DNA from: Undibacterium paludis
GTDB lineage: Bacteria > Pseudomonadota > Gammaproteobacteria > Burkholderiales > Burkholderiaceae_D
NCBI RefSeq assembly: GCF_022568815.1
Contig: NZ_JAKZHX010000018.1
Span: forward strand, 1 to 64,000
Direction of reading: 5' to 3'
Length of the DNA stretch: 64,000 nucleotides
Every line of letters begins with the position of its first letter. Within the stretch, counting starts at the first letter, position 1. Below the pieces are notes generated by a model, which saw only the letters and a program-made list of their open reading frames with translations, did not search any database and was not told the origin of the DNA. Below, one piece after another: positions 18,993-28,972 of this stretch. Both the position numbers and the translations under genes were made by a program.

Positions 18993-20303
18993 TTATTTCG
19001 CCGCTTTCTCTTTCTTGAACGGATTGCGCTCGGGCGCATCATCATGTTCTATGCCCAGCAGCAGGCGTTTGATCAGTTTGTTCAATACCGGTTGCCTGTG
19101 CCTGATGAAGACGCCAAAATTCTGTGGCTTGGCACCGAGGGCGGCCTTGGGTTCCAGGGCTGTGCGGCCAAATGAAACCTGCTTGCAGCCCAGCGTAATG
19201 GCGTCGGCAATGCCAGCGTGCAGCAGTCTCAGGTATATCGGCAATTCTTCGGCTGCGACACGGTCAAAACCGATGTGGTAGGCAATGGCTGTATCGCCGT
19301 CGGCGACAGAAATCAAAAAGCCCAGCAGTTTGCCTTCACGTTTGATGACGCTGCAAAGAAACCTGTCGGCGGCCACGGCCTGCAAGACCGGGAAGTATTC
19401 GGGCAACAGTTCTATAGGGCGAAAATCGGCATTGACCTGTACGGCCTTGTACAGGGCATAGATATCATCAAGTACCGGTGTCAGGTCGTCGAGTTTTTCT
19501 ACCGTGCAGCCCGCTTCATCAATCGGTTTGAAAACGGCATTGCGTATGCTGCTGCGGTATTTGGAGGCGAGGCTGGCCAGGTAGTCGTCATAGCTCTTCC
19601 AGTCTGGCGCCAGGTCCAGCACCATGTTGGGTTCGGTTTCTACATACCGGTAGCTGAGGTTTTCAAGGTGCGCGGCCTGGGAGATATACGGCTCGTGCAA
19701 ATCCTTGATCATGACAAAATGGGTTTTGCCAGCCAGCTTTTCTGCCTGGCGTACACGGTACAATACCTCGACCACGCCATGCCAGGCCAGTTGCGTATCG
19801 ACATCTTTGGCGAAGGCAATGCCATGCTGGCCAAAGGTGAGGAAGTTGCCGCAGGTGAGTATGCGCTGGCGCGTCTGCTGGGCCAGTTTGTCGAGTTGTT
19901 CCAGTGGCAGCCCCCATTTTTTTGCAGCTGCTTTATTGCCTGTTCTGTCAGCGTTGCCCGCCGGTTTTTCCGGTCTTGCCTGGGCCAGGGTAATATCGGC
20001 GATCTGCATGTAGACCGCAGCAATGATTTGCCGTTCGCTGCCTTCTCCGCTGAAAATCAGGGCGTAGCGCGCTGACAGATTCAATGGCAGGACCTGCTCA
20101 AGTGCGGACAGGTAGTCATGCGACATGAAAAAACTTGCCTGTGCCGATTGTGTCGTCACCTCGTTCCAGCTGCCGGCGTCGAGCATGCTGATAGAATCGG
20201 CAATGGCATAATGCAGGTCGGCAGGGCCGCGCAGGCGTTTGCGTTCTTTCTGGCGTTGTATCAGGGCGCTGGTCAGGTTTTGCAGTGCTGCGGGTAGTTT
20301 CAT
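18993..20303 (-). CDS. GNAT-like peptidoglycan-biosynthesis-type protein (COG3146)
   Basis: A 436-residue cytoplasmic protein. From about 30 to 150 it has the SWNEVTTQSAQASFFMSHDY region and from 190 to 400 a double-GNAT (FemAB-like) fold. Landmarks are FVMIKDLHEPYISQAAHLE, DDYLASLASKYRSSIRNAV and RLLHAGIADAITLGCKQVSF. The family is annotated as peptidogalycan biosynthesis or uncharacterised N-acyltransferase. It ends in a Lys-rich tail. The substrate is unknown. It is divergent from RNase Z, with 131 bp between. Confidence 0.75.
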   Translation of the reverse strand: MKLPAALQNLTSALIQRQKERKRLRGPADLHYAIADSISMLDAGSWNEVTTQSAQASFFMSHDYLSALEQVLPLNLSARYALIFSGEGSERQIIAAVYMQIADITLAQARPEKPAGNADRTGNKAAAKKWGLPLEQLDKLAQQTRQRILTCGNFLTFGQHGIAFAKDVDTQLAWHGVVEVLYRVRQAEKLAGKTHFVMIKDLHEPYISQAAHLENLSYRYVETEPNMVLDLAPDWKSYDDYLASLASKYRSSIRNAVFKPIDEAGCTVEKLDDLTPVLDDIYALYKAVQVNADFRPIELLPEYFPVLQAVAADRFLCSVIKREGKLLGFLISVADGDTAIAYHIGFDRVAAEELPIYLRLLHAGIADAITLGCKQVSFGRTALEPKAALGAKPQNFGVFIRHRQPVLNKLIKRLLLGIEHDDAPERNPFKKEKAAK

Positions 20304-20434
20304 GTGTTTGCCGTCTCCATGGATGGGGTGCCCTGCGGGCTGTCAGGCAAGCATCGTAGCAGAAAATAATTTAGATAATAGAGTCGCGCCTTCAAGTAGG
20401 GCAGCAATTTGTAACAAGGTTTTATCAGGATCAC

Positions 20435-21406
20435 ATGGACATCTTATTTTTAGGCACTTCAGCAGGCGCACCAAGCCGCCAGCGTAATGTGACCGGCCTG
20501 GCGCTCCTGCCTGACCAGGGCAGCAAATGGTACCTGGTTGATTGTGGCGAATCGACCCAGCACCAACTACTCAATACCAGTTTGTCTGTCCATGATCTAC
20601 AGGCCATCTTCATCACCCATGTGCATGGCGATCATTGTTATGGCTTGCCGGGATTGCTGTCGAGCGCAGCCATGAATGGTCGCAAGACGCCGCTGTACAT
20701 CGTCGCCCCGGCAGCGATAGAGGGCTGGCTGAAGGCCACCCAGGCAATGAGCGAATCATTCTTGCCGTTTGATGTGCATTACATTGCAGTCGAGCAACTG
20801 AACACGCAAAACAATAGCTGGCAGGACCAGGCTGTGCGTGTGGACACGACCTTACTGTCACATCGCGTGCCATCTTATGCGTATCGCTTTACCGAGATCA
20901 ATGTTGAAGCAGTACTGGACAGCGCCAGATTGCAGGCGGCAGGCATACCGCCAGGCCCGCTGTGGGGACAACTGAAACGTGGGCTTGATATCGTCCATGA
21001 AGGCAGGACCATCAGCGCTGTGGACTATCTGCATCATCCTTACCCGCCACGCAGTATCATTGTGGGGGGCGATAATGATCAGCCTGAATTATTGCGCGCA
21101 GCCTGCGCATCGGCCCAGGTACTGGTGCATGAGGCGACTTATACGGTAGATGTGGCCGAACGCGTAGGCGACCGGGTGCAGCATAGTTCAGCCGCCGCCG
21201 TTGCTGCGTTTGCCGCTTCGGTAAATCTGCCCAATCTGGTGTTGACGCATTTCAGTGCCCGCTACCAGGCTGACCCTGAGCGTTCACCCTGCATCAGCGA
21301 TATCGAGGCAGAGGCCAGGGCGCATTATCCGGGCCAGCTGTTCCTGGCAGAAGACTTTGCACGCCTGCGCCTGAGCAAGAGCGGGGAGTTAAGCAGGATC
21401 GTTTGA
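20435..21406 (+). CDS. rnz: Ribonuclease Z
   Basis: A 323-residue metallo-beta-lactamase-fold nuclease. It opens with FLGTSAGAPSRQRNVTGLAL, the RNase Z signature, and has HVHGDHCYGLPGLLSS for zinc binding. Later landmarks are VLVHEATYTV (metal aspartate/glutamate region), QHSSAAAVAAFA and LTHFSARY. The long-form bacterial length fits. It makes the 3' ends of tRNA precursors. It is probably a single gene. Confidence 0.92.
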   Translation: MDILFLGTSAGAPSRQRNVTGLALLPDQGSKWYLVDCGESTQHQLLNTSLSVHDLQAIFITHVHGDHCYGLPGLLSSAAMNGRKTPLYIVAPAAIEGWLKATQAMSESFLPFDVHYIAVEQLNTQNNSWQDQAVRVDTTLLSHRVPSYAYRFTEINVEAVLDSARLQAAGIPPGPLWGQLKRGLDIVHEGRTISAVDYLHHPYPPRSIIVGGDNDQPELLRAACASAQVLVHEATYTVDVAERVGDRVQHSSAAAVAAFAASVNLPNLVLTHFSARYQADPERSPCISDIEAEARAHYPGQLFLAEDFARLRLSKSGELSRIV

Positions 21407-21532
21407 CGCATGCCGTACTTTGCTTTATGACCGGCATGGCAGTGCTGGCCATGGTTGCCGTGCAGATGCTGGCGCATTGACAGGTACGATACTTACTGAC
21501 AGGTTCACTGACGGGCAGCGGACGGAAAAAAC

Positions 21533-21892
21533 ATGTTCGAATTTATCTTTGAAGTTTTGCTGCAACTGGTGGCCGAAGTGCTGGTGGAAGTATTTTCATG
21601 GAATCACACCAGCCGCAAGGAAAATGGCCCGGTCTTGCTGGTCATGGGATATGCTTTTTTGGGACTGCTGGCCGGTGCGGTCAGTGTGTGGATATTCCCT
21701 CACGCTTTTATTGCCAGCAGTACCGGCCGTGTTGCCAATCTGGTGTTGACGCCTTTGCTCATGGGGGCATTTGTTGCCGTGTTCAGTGCCTGGCGCACCG
21801 GAGAGGATTTGCGTTTCAAACGCTTTGCCTGCGGCTACGCCATGGCGCTGTCACTGGCACTGGTCCGGTTTTTTGCAGCCAGCCATGCCTGA
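21533..21892 (+). CDS. Hypothetical membrane protein, 119 aa
   Basis: I do not recognise a family. It begins with an acidic amphipathic helix (FEFIFEVLLQLVAEVLVEVF). Three hydrophobic segments follow (about 34-52, 64-85, 101-116). It is most likely an inner-membrane protein. It lies 126 bp after rnz and is convergent with the serine hydrolase at 21927. Confidence 0.6.
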   Translation: MFEFIFEVLLQLVAEVLVEVFSWNHTSRKENGPVLLVMGYAFLGLLAGAVSVWIFPHAFIASSTGRVANLVLTPLLMGAFVAVFSAWRTGEDLRFKRFACGYAMALSLALVRFFAASHA

Positions 21893-21926
21893 ATAGACAC
21901 TCCGGCATGGCTGGAGTGCATGACGC

Positions 21927-23090
21927 TTACCTGGGCAGGATGGGGCTGAGCAGCGAGTCAGCAAAATCATCTATTCTGGATGTGGCAGCGGCATCATAGC
22001 AATTGCAACTGATGGCAACTGCCACGTTCTTGCTGGGGATGACGCGATTGGTGGCGTAGTAGGTCAGTTCAGTGCCGTTGTGCGTGCTGACATAGCCCAG
22101 CTGCGGTACGTTGACCACACCCCAGCCCAGACCGTAGTCATCAACAGGGGTATGCATCAAGGTGAAACTGGCTTTGCTGAGGTAGTTGCTTTGCCCCTGC
22201 AAGCCGCGCAGGTGCTCACGCAAAAATATACCGTAGTCAGCCATGTTCAGGTTCATGCCGCCGGCGGCATTGATAAAGAAGGCATAGCGCGGATCAACGA
22301 CTGGCGGGGTAGCCCTCCATGCGCCACCCCACATCTGGTGTCCGCTATTGTTGTTGATGCTGCTGTCTTCCGGGAAGCCCAGGTAGCCTTTCATACCAAG
22401 TGGTGTGAACAGTTCTTTCTGCATCAGGTTTTCATAGGTATCACCGGCAGCCGTTTCCGCCATCAGACCGGCCAGCGCATAGCCTATGTTTGAATACAGC
22501 ATTTTGCTGTTGGGCGTGTATTCAGGTGCATCCTGCAAGAGCAGGACGGCGAGCGAGCGCCGGTCTTTTTGCAGGTCACCGCTCAGCAAAGGCAGGGCCT
22601 TGGCGATGGTTGCGTCGCTGGCTTCACGTGGCAGACCGGAGCGATGACGCAGCAATTGTTCGACCGTGACACCTAAAAATTCTGGTCGTATCTGTGTGCT
22701 CCATGCCGGAAAAATTTCTGCCACCGTGCTATCCCAACGTATTTTCTTTTGCTCGACCAGGCGGCCTATCATGGTGGCCGTAGCTGCCTTGGTCAGCGAG
22801 CCAAGCTGGAACAGATCCGTCCCCAGCAAGGTCTTGTTGGTATTGATTTCACGCACGCCACTGACGACGGCTTCCACCTTGTCCTGATTGACGATGGTGA
22901 CTGAAATGCCGGGGTAGCCATTTTCTTTACGGAATTTATCGACTTCTGCTTGCAGGGCTTCGCCGGTCAGAATCGCCGGACTTTGCACGACCACTGCTGG
23001 TGCAGTGGCCGTATTGGAGTTGGAACTGCCACCGCAAGCTGCCAGCAAGACCGCGGTGCAGGCCGCAGCCATCAGGGTTTTCAAACGCAT
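21927..23090 (-). CDS. Serine hydrolase (beta-lactamase class C fold), lipoprotein
   Basis: A 387-residue protein with a lipobox (LLAACGGSS, cysteine near 19). The SxxK motif is in QLGSLTKAAT near residue 95, and the YxN motif is YSNIGYALAG near 200. The final triad region is THNGTELTYYATN near 345. This is the AmpC/EstB-like fold used by peptidases, esterases and beta-lactamases; the substrate is unknown. It is anchored in the envelope. A second member of the fold lies at 43730-44806. Confidence 0.85.
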   Translation of the reverse strand: MRLKTLMAAACTAVLLAACGGSSNSNTATAPAVVVQSPAILTGEALQAEVDKFRKENGYPGISVTIVNQDKVEAVVSGVREINTNKTLLGTDLFQLGSLTKAATATMIGRLVEQKKIRWDSTVAEIFPAWSTQIRPEFLGVTVEQLLRHRSGLPREASDATIAKALPLLSGDLQKDRRSLAVLLLQDAPEYTPNSKMLYSNIGYALAGLMAETAAGDTYENLMQKELFTPLGMKGYLGFPEDSSINNNSGHQMWGGAWRATPPVVDPRYAFFINAAGGMNLNMADYGIFLREHLRGLQGQSNYLSKASFTLMHTPVDDYGLGWGVVNVPQLGYVSTHNGTELTYYATNRVIPSKNVAVAISCNCYDAAATSRIDDFADSLLSPILPR

Positions 23091-23332
23091 TTTTCTCTCT
23101 CATCCAGGTTGATGTGGGCGTCACCGGCATCAGCTTCTGCCAGTGCCTGTAGGAAGCCGTTGACGATGCATAATCAGCGTCAGCACGGCGGGCGCAGTAT
23201 CGCCATTTCTTTTCAAATAAACCATGGAATGATGTGACGTGCAGTTTTGCTGAACTTGCGGTATTGCGGGACGGGACCTGGAGACGGGTACGTCGATAGG
23301 GGGAGCAAAAAGTAATCTGTTTAGCCCTGAGT

Positions 23333-23881
23333 TCAATCATGGAATCTGGATTCGTTGCGACTGGCCAGGTTTGACAGACCCTCTGTCGTCATCCTGTAAT
23401 GCCACCTGTCCGCAACATGCGCTGCCGCCAGAGAATGATAAAAATCCTGTGCTGCATGATTTGATGAGTTGACGGTCCAGTCCATGCGTGCGCATCCTTT
23501 ACTGAGGGCATAGCTGGCAATCCACTTCATCAGGGCTTTGCCCAGCCCGCAACTGCGGCAGGACGAGCGTATGTATAGCTCTTTCATGAACAATTGCGTC
23601 TCTGTTTGCGACATGGGGTCGGCCAGTGAATGAAACACGGAAATTGCGGCGAAGCTGCGCACAACTATCCCGTTGTCTGACACCACACAAGACGGATGGC
23701 AGAATCCTGAGCCAGCAGATTGCCTGTCAGGTGTTGCCTGACGTCGGCCTTGCTGGCTGTGCTGGCGGGGTCGTAATAAAGGCACATTTAAAGGCACATT
23801 TCATACAGCAGATCGACCAGTGACTGGTGTGCTGTTTGTCTGTTTTTCGGCGAATTCGATTTGCAATCTGTGTTCTTTCAT
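23333..23881 (-). pseudogene. Broken GNAT acetyltransferase
   Basis: The C-terminal two thirds of a GNAT are intact in one frame (GIVVRSFAAISVFHSL, LYIRSSCRSCGLGKALMKWI). The expected N-terminal parts are in other frames. MKEHRLQIEFAEKQ starts at 23881. LVDLLYEMCL and then CLYYDPASTASKADVRQHLT ... IRLV lie in the next frame. A 12-bp tandem duplication (AATGTGCCTTTA twice, near 23780-23803) puts an in-frame TAA between them. A further frameshift lies near 23690. Together this is a multi-lesion pseudogene, unless the assembly has errors. Confidence 0.75.
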
Positions 23882-23930
23882 CTGGGTGAATCTTCAACCG
23901 GAATTGATCATGCCAGAAGAGTGCGCCGCA

Positions 23931-24488
23931 TTACTCCCAGCGCAGTGTCTTCAGCATTTGCTTTAACACTATCCTGTCTGCGGCAATTCTGTGGCGGTCG
24001 CTGTATAAGTCCAGGCCAATAATGATGCCAGCATCCTTTTCTCGCTTGTGCACAAAAAAAAAAGCCTCGTGCAACAGACCGGCATGACGTTTTGTTGAAC
24101 ATTGATACAGTGCCGTTTTGACGCCGGCCAGGCGAGCCGGACGGGCCGTGTTCCCCTCGCATATTTCCATGCCCAGTCCGGCACTGTTGTCAGCCATGTC
24201 CGAGACATCGTAGCGTACGTAGAGTTCTATATATGGCTGCCCGAGCCAGGCATTGTCGGTACAGGATGAGGAGTGGAGCAAGGCGACAAAACCATGATTT
24301 GGGGCTGGCGCGGGTGTCGTGCACAGTATCAACGGTCGTGGAAACTGTAATCTATAGCCATAGTCTTCATGGACATAAGCGCCAGCCAGCCTGGCATCGG
24401 CAGCCAGGGATGAGGTGCTTGATAAACTTGCGGACAGGCAAAAAGCCAGCGATAAGCAGATAAAGCGCGGTGATACATGAAATTTCAT
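23931..24488 (-). CDS. Exported hypothetical protein, 185 aa
   Basis: A signal peptide (about 1-29, ending SLAA) is followed by a mature domain with Cys pairs (ILCTTPAPAPN, SSSCTDNAWLG, MEICEGN, ALYQCSTKR), suggesting disulfides. Family unknown. The GNAT pseudogene lies downstream. It is divergent from the 1410-residue envelope protein, 103 bp away, so the two may share a control region. Confidence 0.7.
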   Translation of the reverse strand: MKFHVSPRFICLSLAFCLSASLSSTSSLAADARLAGAYVHEDYGYRLQFPRPLILCTTPAPAPNHGFVALLHSSSCTDNAWLGQPYIELYVRYDVSDMADNSAGLGMEICEGNTARPARLAGVKTALYQCSTKRHAGLLHEAFFFVHKREKDAGIIIGLDLYSDRHRIAADRIVLKQMLKTLRWE

Positions 24489-24591
24489 CGGGTAATTTTT
24501 GCTTGCAAATTAAATACCGCAAGTGTAGCGCCATTGCAAAATAGTTCACTATAATTGTCAGATACTTTTATTCTGAAACTGCGGGACAGCC

Positions 24592-27500
24592 ATGATAAAA
24601 AACCGGATTGCTACTCTTTTGTTGTTATTTGCCAGCATCTTTCTTTTCAACATGGGCAGCCCGGTCAATGCCGCAGAATTTCCCCTCAGTGCAGTACCCG
24701 ATCCCCTGAAGACCTGGGTGCCCTGGGTGCTGGATGGTGTGCCGCAGGCGGCTTGTCCGCAAACCGGCGAGGACAATGACAACAGGCGCTGTGTCTGGCC
24801 CGGTCTGCTCGAATTGAAAGTGACCGCCAAAGGCGCGCAGTTCAGCCAGGAATGGCATGTCTACAGTGAGAGCTGGGTCAGCCTGCCTGGCGATGCTGAC
24901 CAGTGGCCACAAGATGTGCTGGTCGATGGCAATGCGGTTGCTGTGATAGGGCGAGATCAACAGCCAGTGCTCAAGCTGGGACGTGGCGTACACAAGATCA
25001 GCGGGACTTTTGAATGGAACAGCATGCCGGAGTCCCTGCACCTGGCTGCCGACACCGGCCTGTTGAAACTGGAACTGGCGGGCCAGGCGGTTGCACAGCC
25101 TGTACGGGACGACGACAATACCCTGTGGCTGCAACGCAAGGTTGATAGTGCCAGCGATGACCAGGTGCAATTGCGTATCTTCAGAAAAGTCATGGACGGT
25201 GTGCCGATCAAGGTTGACACCCTGTTGCATCTGGATATTTCGGGCAAGGGGCGTGAAATCAATGTAGCCCGTTTCTTGCTGCCAGAATTCATACCGCAAG
25301 ACTTGCAATCTGTCTTGCCCGCCACCATCAAACCCGACGGCAGCCTGAGCATACAGGCCCGCGCCGGCAGCTGGGACATCCGCTTGACGGCCAGACATCC
25401 CGCCGCTGTCAAAAGCCTGACCCTGGGCAAGCCCGCGACCAGGGATGAGGGCTTGATCGCCGATGAAGAAGTCTGGGTATTTGAAGCACAACCATATATA
25501 CGCACCACAGCCATTGAGGGGCCTGCATCTGTCGACCCGCAACAGACCCTGCTGCCGGCAGAATGGCGCAGCCTGCCTGCCTACATGATGCAAGCCGACA
25601 CGGCATTCAATTTCAAGGAAATCCGCCGTGGCGACAGTGACCCAGCGCCCGACAAACTCAGTTTGCAAAGGCGGCTGTGGCTGAGTTTTGATGGCAGCGT
25701 GCTCAGTATCAGCGATGCGATCACGGGTGACATCAACCGCAGTTCACGTTTATCCATGAGCGAGATTGCGCAACTGGGCCGTGTCGGCATGGCCGGACAG
25801 GATCGTGTCATCACGCGCGGCAATGACAAACTGGCCGGGGTGGAAGTGGGGCGTGGCAGTATCACACTGGATGCTGACAGCACGATTGCACTGCGCAGTC
25901 ATCAACTGCCTGCCGTCACCTGGCGTCAGGATTTTGACAGGCTGGCAATGGAACTGAACCTGCCTGCCGGCTGGCGTCTGCTTTATGCTGGCGGGGCAGA
26001 CCGTGCCGACGGCGCCTGGCTGACACGCTGGAACCTGCTCGATTTTTTTGTCGTGCTGATCACGGCGCTGGCTGCCGGCCAGTTGTGGGGGCGCAAATGG
26101 GGAGTGCTGGCTTTGCTGACCCTGATCCTGTCATATCATGAATCCGGTGCGCCACGCTATCTGTGGATGACGGTATTTGCTTTTGCCGCCATTGCCCGTG
26201 CCTTGCCTGCCGGTGGCTTCAAACTATGGATGAGGCGTTTTGAACGTACCAGTCTGCTGGTGCTGGTGGTGACTTCACTGGTATTCGCCACCAGCCAGGT
26301 CAGGTCAGCGCTTTACCCTGTGCTGGAGTCGGATGCGCCCGGTTTTTACAACCTGGTCGATAACAGTGTGATGAGCACCGCCCGCCGTCAGGTTGCACAG
26401 CAAGAGTATGACAAGTCGGCAGATGCCGCAGTACCGCCACCGCCGCCGGTTGCAGGCGGACAGAATGCGGCACCTGCTGCGGTTGAACCCGTGCAGATGG
26501 CTGAACAGCAGGTCAGGCCGCTTGCCAAAATGGACGCACCAGTTGATAAATACCGTATGAATTCAGTGAAATCCAAGATGGGTGTTCGCTCCAGCAATTA
26601 CACCAACTTTGACCCCGATGCCAAAGTACAGACCGGCCCCGGCCTGCCAGCCTGGCAATGGCGACGTTATCAACTGGTGTTTGACGGCCCGGTCCGGCAA
26701 GACCAGCAGCTCGATTTATGGCTGTTGCCACCGTGGGCAGTCAAGCTGTTGGTGGTGATACGCTTGCTCTTGCTGGGCATCTTGCTGGCTTGCGTGGCGG
26801 GCATGTTCAGAAAACCGGATGATGACGACGCTTCGGGCGCTTCCGGGAAAAAAGATCTGCAAGGCTTGCTGGGCATGCGTAAATGGCCGTTGCTGGGCAA
26901 CAGGACTGCCACTACTGCATCGGTGGTATTGCTGGCCGTATTTGTGGCAGCAGGCCTGATCAGTCAACCGGTACAGGCGCAAACCCCGAGCAATGAGCAG
27001 CTCGAAGAGCTGAAAAACAAGCTGACCCGCCCGGCTGACTGCCTGCCATCGTGTGGCGAAATATCTCGCCTGCTGGTGCAGATCAGCGGCAATAGCGTCA
27101 GGCTGGGGCTTGAGGTGGATGCCGCTGCCGACACCAGCCTGGCACTGCCCGGTGGTGCAAAAAGCTGGCAACCGGTCGAAGCACGTATTGATGGCAAACC
27201 GGCTTTTGTTCATCGTGGCGAACACGGTGACCTGTGGCTGCTGGCGCCAGCGGGCAAACACCGGGTGGAACTGACAGGCAGCCTGCTGCAGGCCGATACC
27301 CTGCAACTGCCGTTGCCGCACAAACCGCGCAAGGTTGATGTCAGGGCCGAAGGCTGGGACGTGGCAGGTTTGTCAGATGATTCCGGCGTGGCCGATACCC
27401 TGCAATTGAGCCGCAAGGTCAAGACCGGCAAGCAGGCGGAGAAGCCGGCGCTGCCCAGCTTTTTACAGATAGAAAGACGCCTGGTGCTCGACAAGGAATG

Positions 27501-28824
27501 GCAGGTGTTCACCACCGTGACGCGCCTGTCACCAGCGGGCGTACCGGTGCTGCTGCAAGTCCCTTTGCTGGCAGGGGAGGCGGTCACCACCAGTGGCATG
27601 AACATCAAGGATGGCAAGCTGGAAGTCAATCTGGGGCCGCAGGCCAGAAGTGTGGAATGGCGTTCCAGCTTGCCGCAAAGCGCACAGGTAAACCTGCAAG
27701 CCAGCCAGCAGAGTGATTGGGTGGAAAGCTGGGTCGTCTCTGCCACCTCAATCTGGCATGTCGGCACCAGTGGTATTCCACCCGCAGCAAGCGACGTTGG
27801 CAGCGGGGGCGACCTGCAGTTTTACCCCTGGCCCGGCGAGTCCTTGAAACTGGCAATAGAACGGCCAGTGGCGATTCCCGGCCAGACCATGACCATAGAC
27901 GACAGCCACCTGATCGTCAGCCCTGGCGCCCGTGCCAGCGATTACCTGTTACGCATCAAGCTGCGCAGCAGCCGGGGTGGTGATTACAGCATCAGCCTGC
28001 CGCCTGAGGCCATCTTGCAGAAAGTCAGCATCAACCAGCAGGCAAGGCCGATACGCGCCAATGGCCGCCAGCTGGTGTTGCCAGTGGTGCCTGGTGTACA
28101 GCAGATAGAGGTCAGCTGGCGACTTGATCAGGGCATGCACAGCAGCTTTAGTACTGTTGCCGCCAATCTGGGTATGGCCAGTGTCAACAACTGGCTGGAA
28201 CTGAAGATGCCGCATGACCGCTGGCTATTGATGGCATCCGGCCCTGGTCTGGGGCCTGCCATCCTGTTCTGGGGCAAATTGATTGTCATGCTTGCTGTCG
28301 CCTTGTTGCTGGGGCGTTTTGGCGGCTTGCCATTGCGCAGCAGTCAATGGCTTTTGCTGGCATTGGGACTGACCCAGGTTGACTGGTGGGGCGCCGTGCT
28401 GGTGATTGCCTGGTTTTATGCCTGCAAGCTGCGCAATGAGCCAGACCATCCTGAGCGGCCAAGATGGCAGTTCAACCTGTATCAGTTGGCCTTTGTTGTG
28501 CTGACACTGATCATGCTGTCTGTCCTGCTTGAGTCCGTACGGGCCGGCCTGCTGGGACAGCCGGACATGCAGGTGACAGGTAATGGCTCTTATGCAGAGT
28601 TGCTGCGCTGGTATGTTGACCGTGCTGCTGCAGATTTGCAGACTGCCTGGATATTCTCACTGCCCATCCTGGTCTATCGCGGCCTGATGCTGCTGTGGGC
28701 CTTGTGGCTGGCCTGGGCATTGCTGGCCTGGCTCAAATCAGGCTGGCAGGCTTTTGCCAGCGGTGGCCTGTGGAAGCGTAAAGTGCAGAAGCCAGTAGTG
28801 CAGGAGCAGCAGGCAACTGAATAA
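24592..28824 (+). CDS. Very large multi-spanning envelope protein of unknown function
   Basis: A 1410-residue protein with an N-terminal signal peptide (about 1-27). Then come: a beta-rich exported domain (about 30-475); a hydrophobic cluster (480-572); a Pro-rich linker with VPPPPPV (about 613-635); and a membrane segment at 716-738. A second signal-like segment ending SQPVQAQ (772-797) leads to another beta-rich domain (800-1215) and four C-terminal membrane segments (1220-1381). The two halves look like a duplication, each with an exported beta domain followed by membrane helices. I recognise no catalytic motif. The gene stands 103 bp from the divergent gene and precedes the 28973 gene. 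Confidence 0.8.
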   Translation: MIKNRIATLLLLFASIFLFNMGSPVNAAEFPLSAVPDPLKTWVPWVLDGVPQAACPQTGEDNDNRRCVWPGLLELKVTAKGAQFSQEWHVYSESWVSLPGDADQWPQDVLVDGNAVAVIGRDQQPVLKLGRGVHKISGTFEWNSMPESLHLAADTGLLKLELAGQAVAQPVRDDDNTLWLQRKVDSASDDQVQLRIFRKVMDGVPIKVDTLLHLDISGKGREINVARFLLPEFIPQDLQSVLPATIKPDGSLSIQARAGSWDIRLTARHPAAVKSLTLGKPATRDEGLIADEEVWVFEAQPYIRTTAIEGPASVDPQQTLLPAEWRSLPAYMMQADTAFNFKEIRRGDSDPAPDKLSLQRRLWLSFDGSVLSISDAITGDINRSSRLSMSEIAQLGRVGMAGQDRVITRGNDKLAGVEVGRGSITLDADSTIALRSHQLPAVTWRQDFDRLAMELNLPAGWRLLYAGGADRADGAWLTRWNLLDFFVVLITALAAGQLWGRKWGVLALLTLILSYHESGAPRYLWMTVFAFAAIARALPAGGFKLWMRRFERTSLLVLVVTSLVFATSQVRSALYPVLESDAPGFYNLVDNSVMSTARRQVAQQEYDKSADAAVPPPPPVAGGQNAAPAAVEPVQMAEQQVRPLAKMDAPVDKYRMNSVKSKMGVRSSNYTNFDPDAKVQTGPGLPAWQWRRYQLVFDGPVRQDQQLDLWLLPPWAVKLLVVIRLLLLGILLACVAGMFRKPDDDDASGASGKKDLQGLLGMRKWPLLGNRTATTASVVLLAVFVAAGLISQPVQAQTPSNEQLEELKNKLTRPADCLPSCGEISRLLVQISGNSVRLGLEVDAAADTSLALPGGAKSWQPVEARIDGKPAFVHRGEHGDLWLLAPAGKHRVELTGSLLQADTLQLPLPHKPRKVDVRAEGWDVAGLSDDSGVADTLQLSRKVKTGKQAEKPALPSFLQIERRLVLDKEWQVFTTVTRLSPAGVPVLLQVPLLAGEAVTTSGMNIKDGKLEVNLGPQARSVEWRSSLPQSAQVNLQASQQSDWVESWVVSATSIWHVGTSGIPPAASDVGSGGDLQFYPWPGESLKLAIERPVAIPGQTMTIDDSHLIVSPGARASDYLLRIKLRSSRGGDYSISLPPEAILQKVSINQQARPIRANGRQLVLPVVPGVQQIEVSWRLDQGMHSSFSTVAANLGMASVNNWLELKMPHDRWLLMASGPGLGPAILFWGKLIVMLAVALLLGRFGGLPLRSSQWLLLALGLTQVDWWGAVLVIAWFYACKLRNEPDHPERPRWQFNLYQLAFVVLTLIMLSVLLESVRAGLLGQPDMQVTGNGSYAELLRWYVDRAAADLQTAWIFSLPILVYRGLMLLWALWLAWALLAWLKSGWQAFASGGLWKRKVQKPVVQEQQATE

Positions 28825-28972
28825 TTGGGGACGGCATGGCCTGCATGGCGCTGCAATCACAGGGCCATGCAAGTACAGGTGACTGGTGAACTACTGGCTT
28901 TTAAATTTGTCATACGGCGCAGACGGGTATCCATACACGACCCGACCCCAGATGACGACAGCAGGTGCCTCA

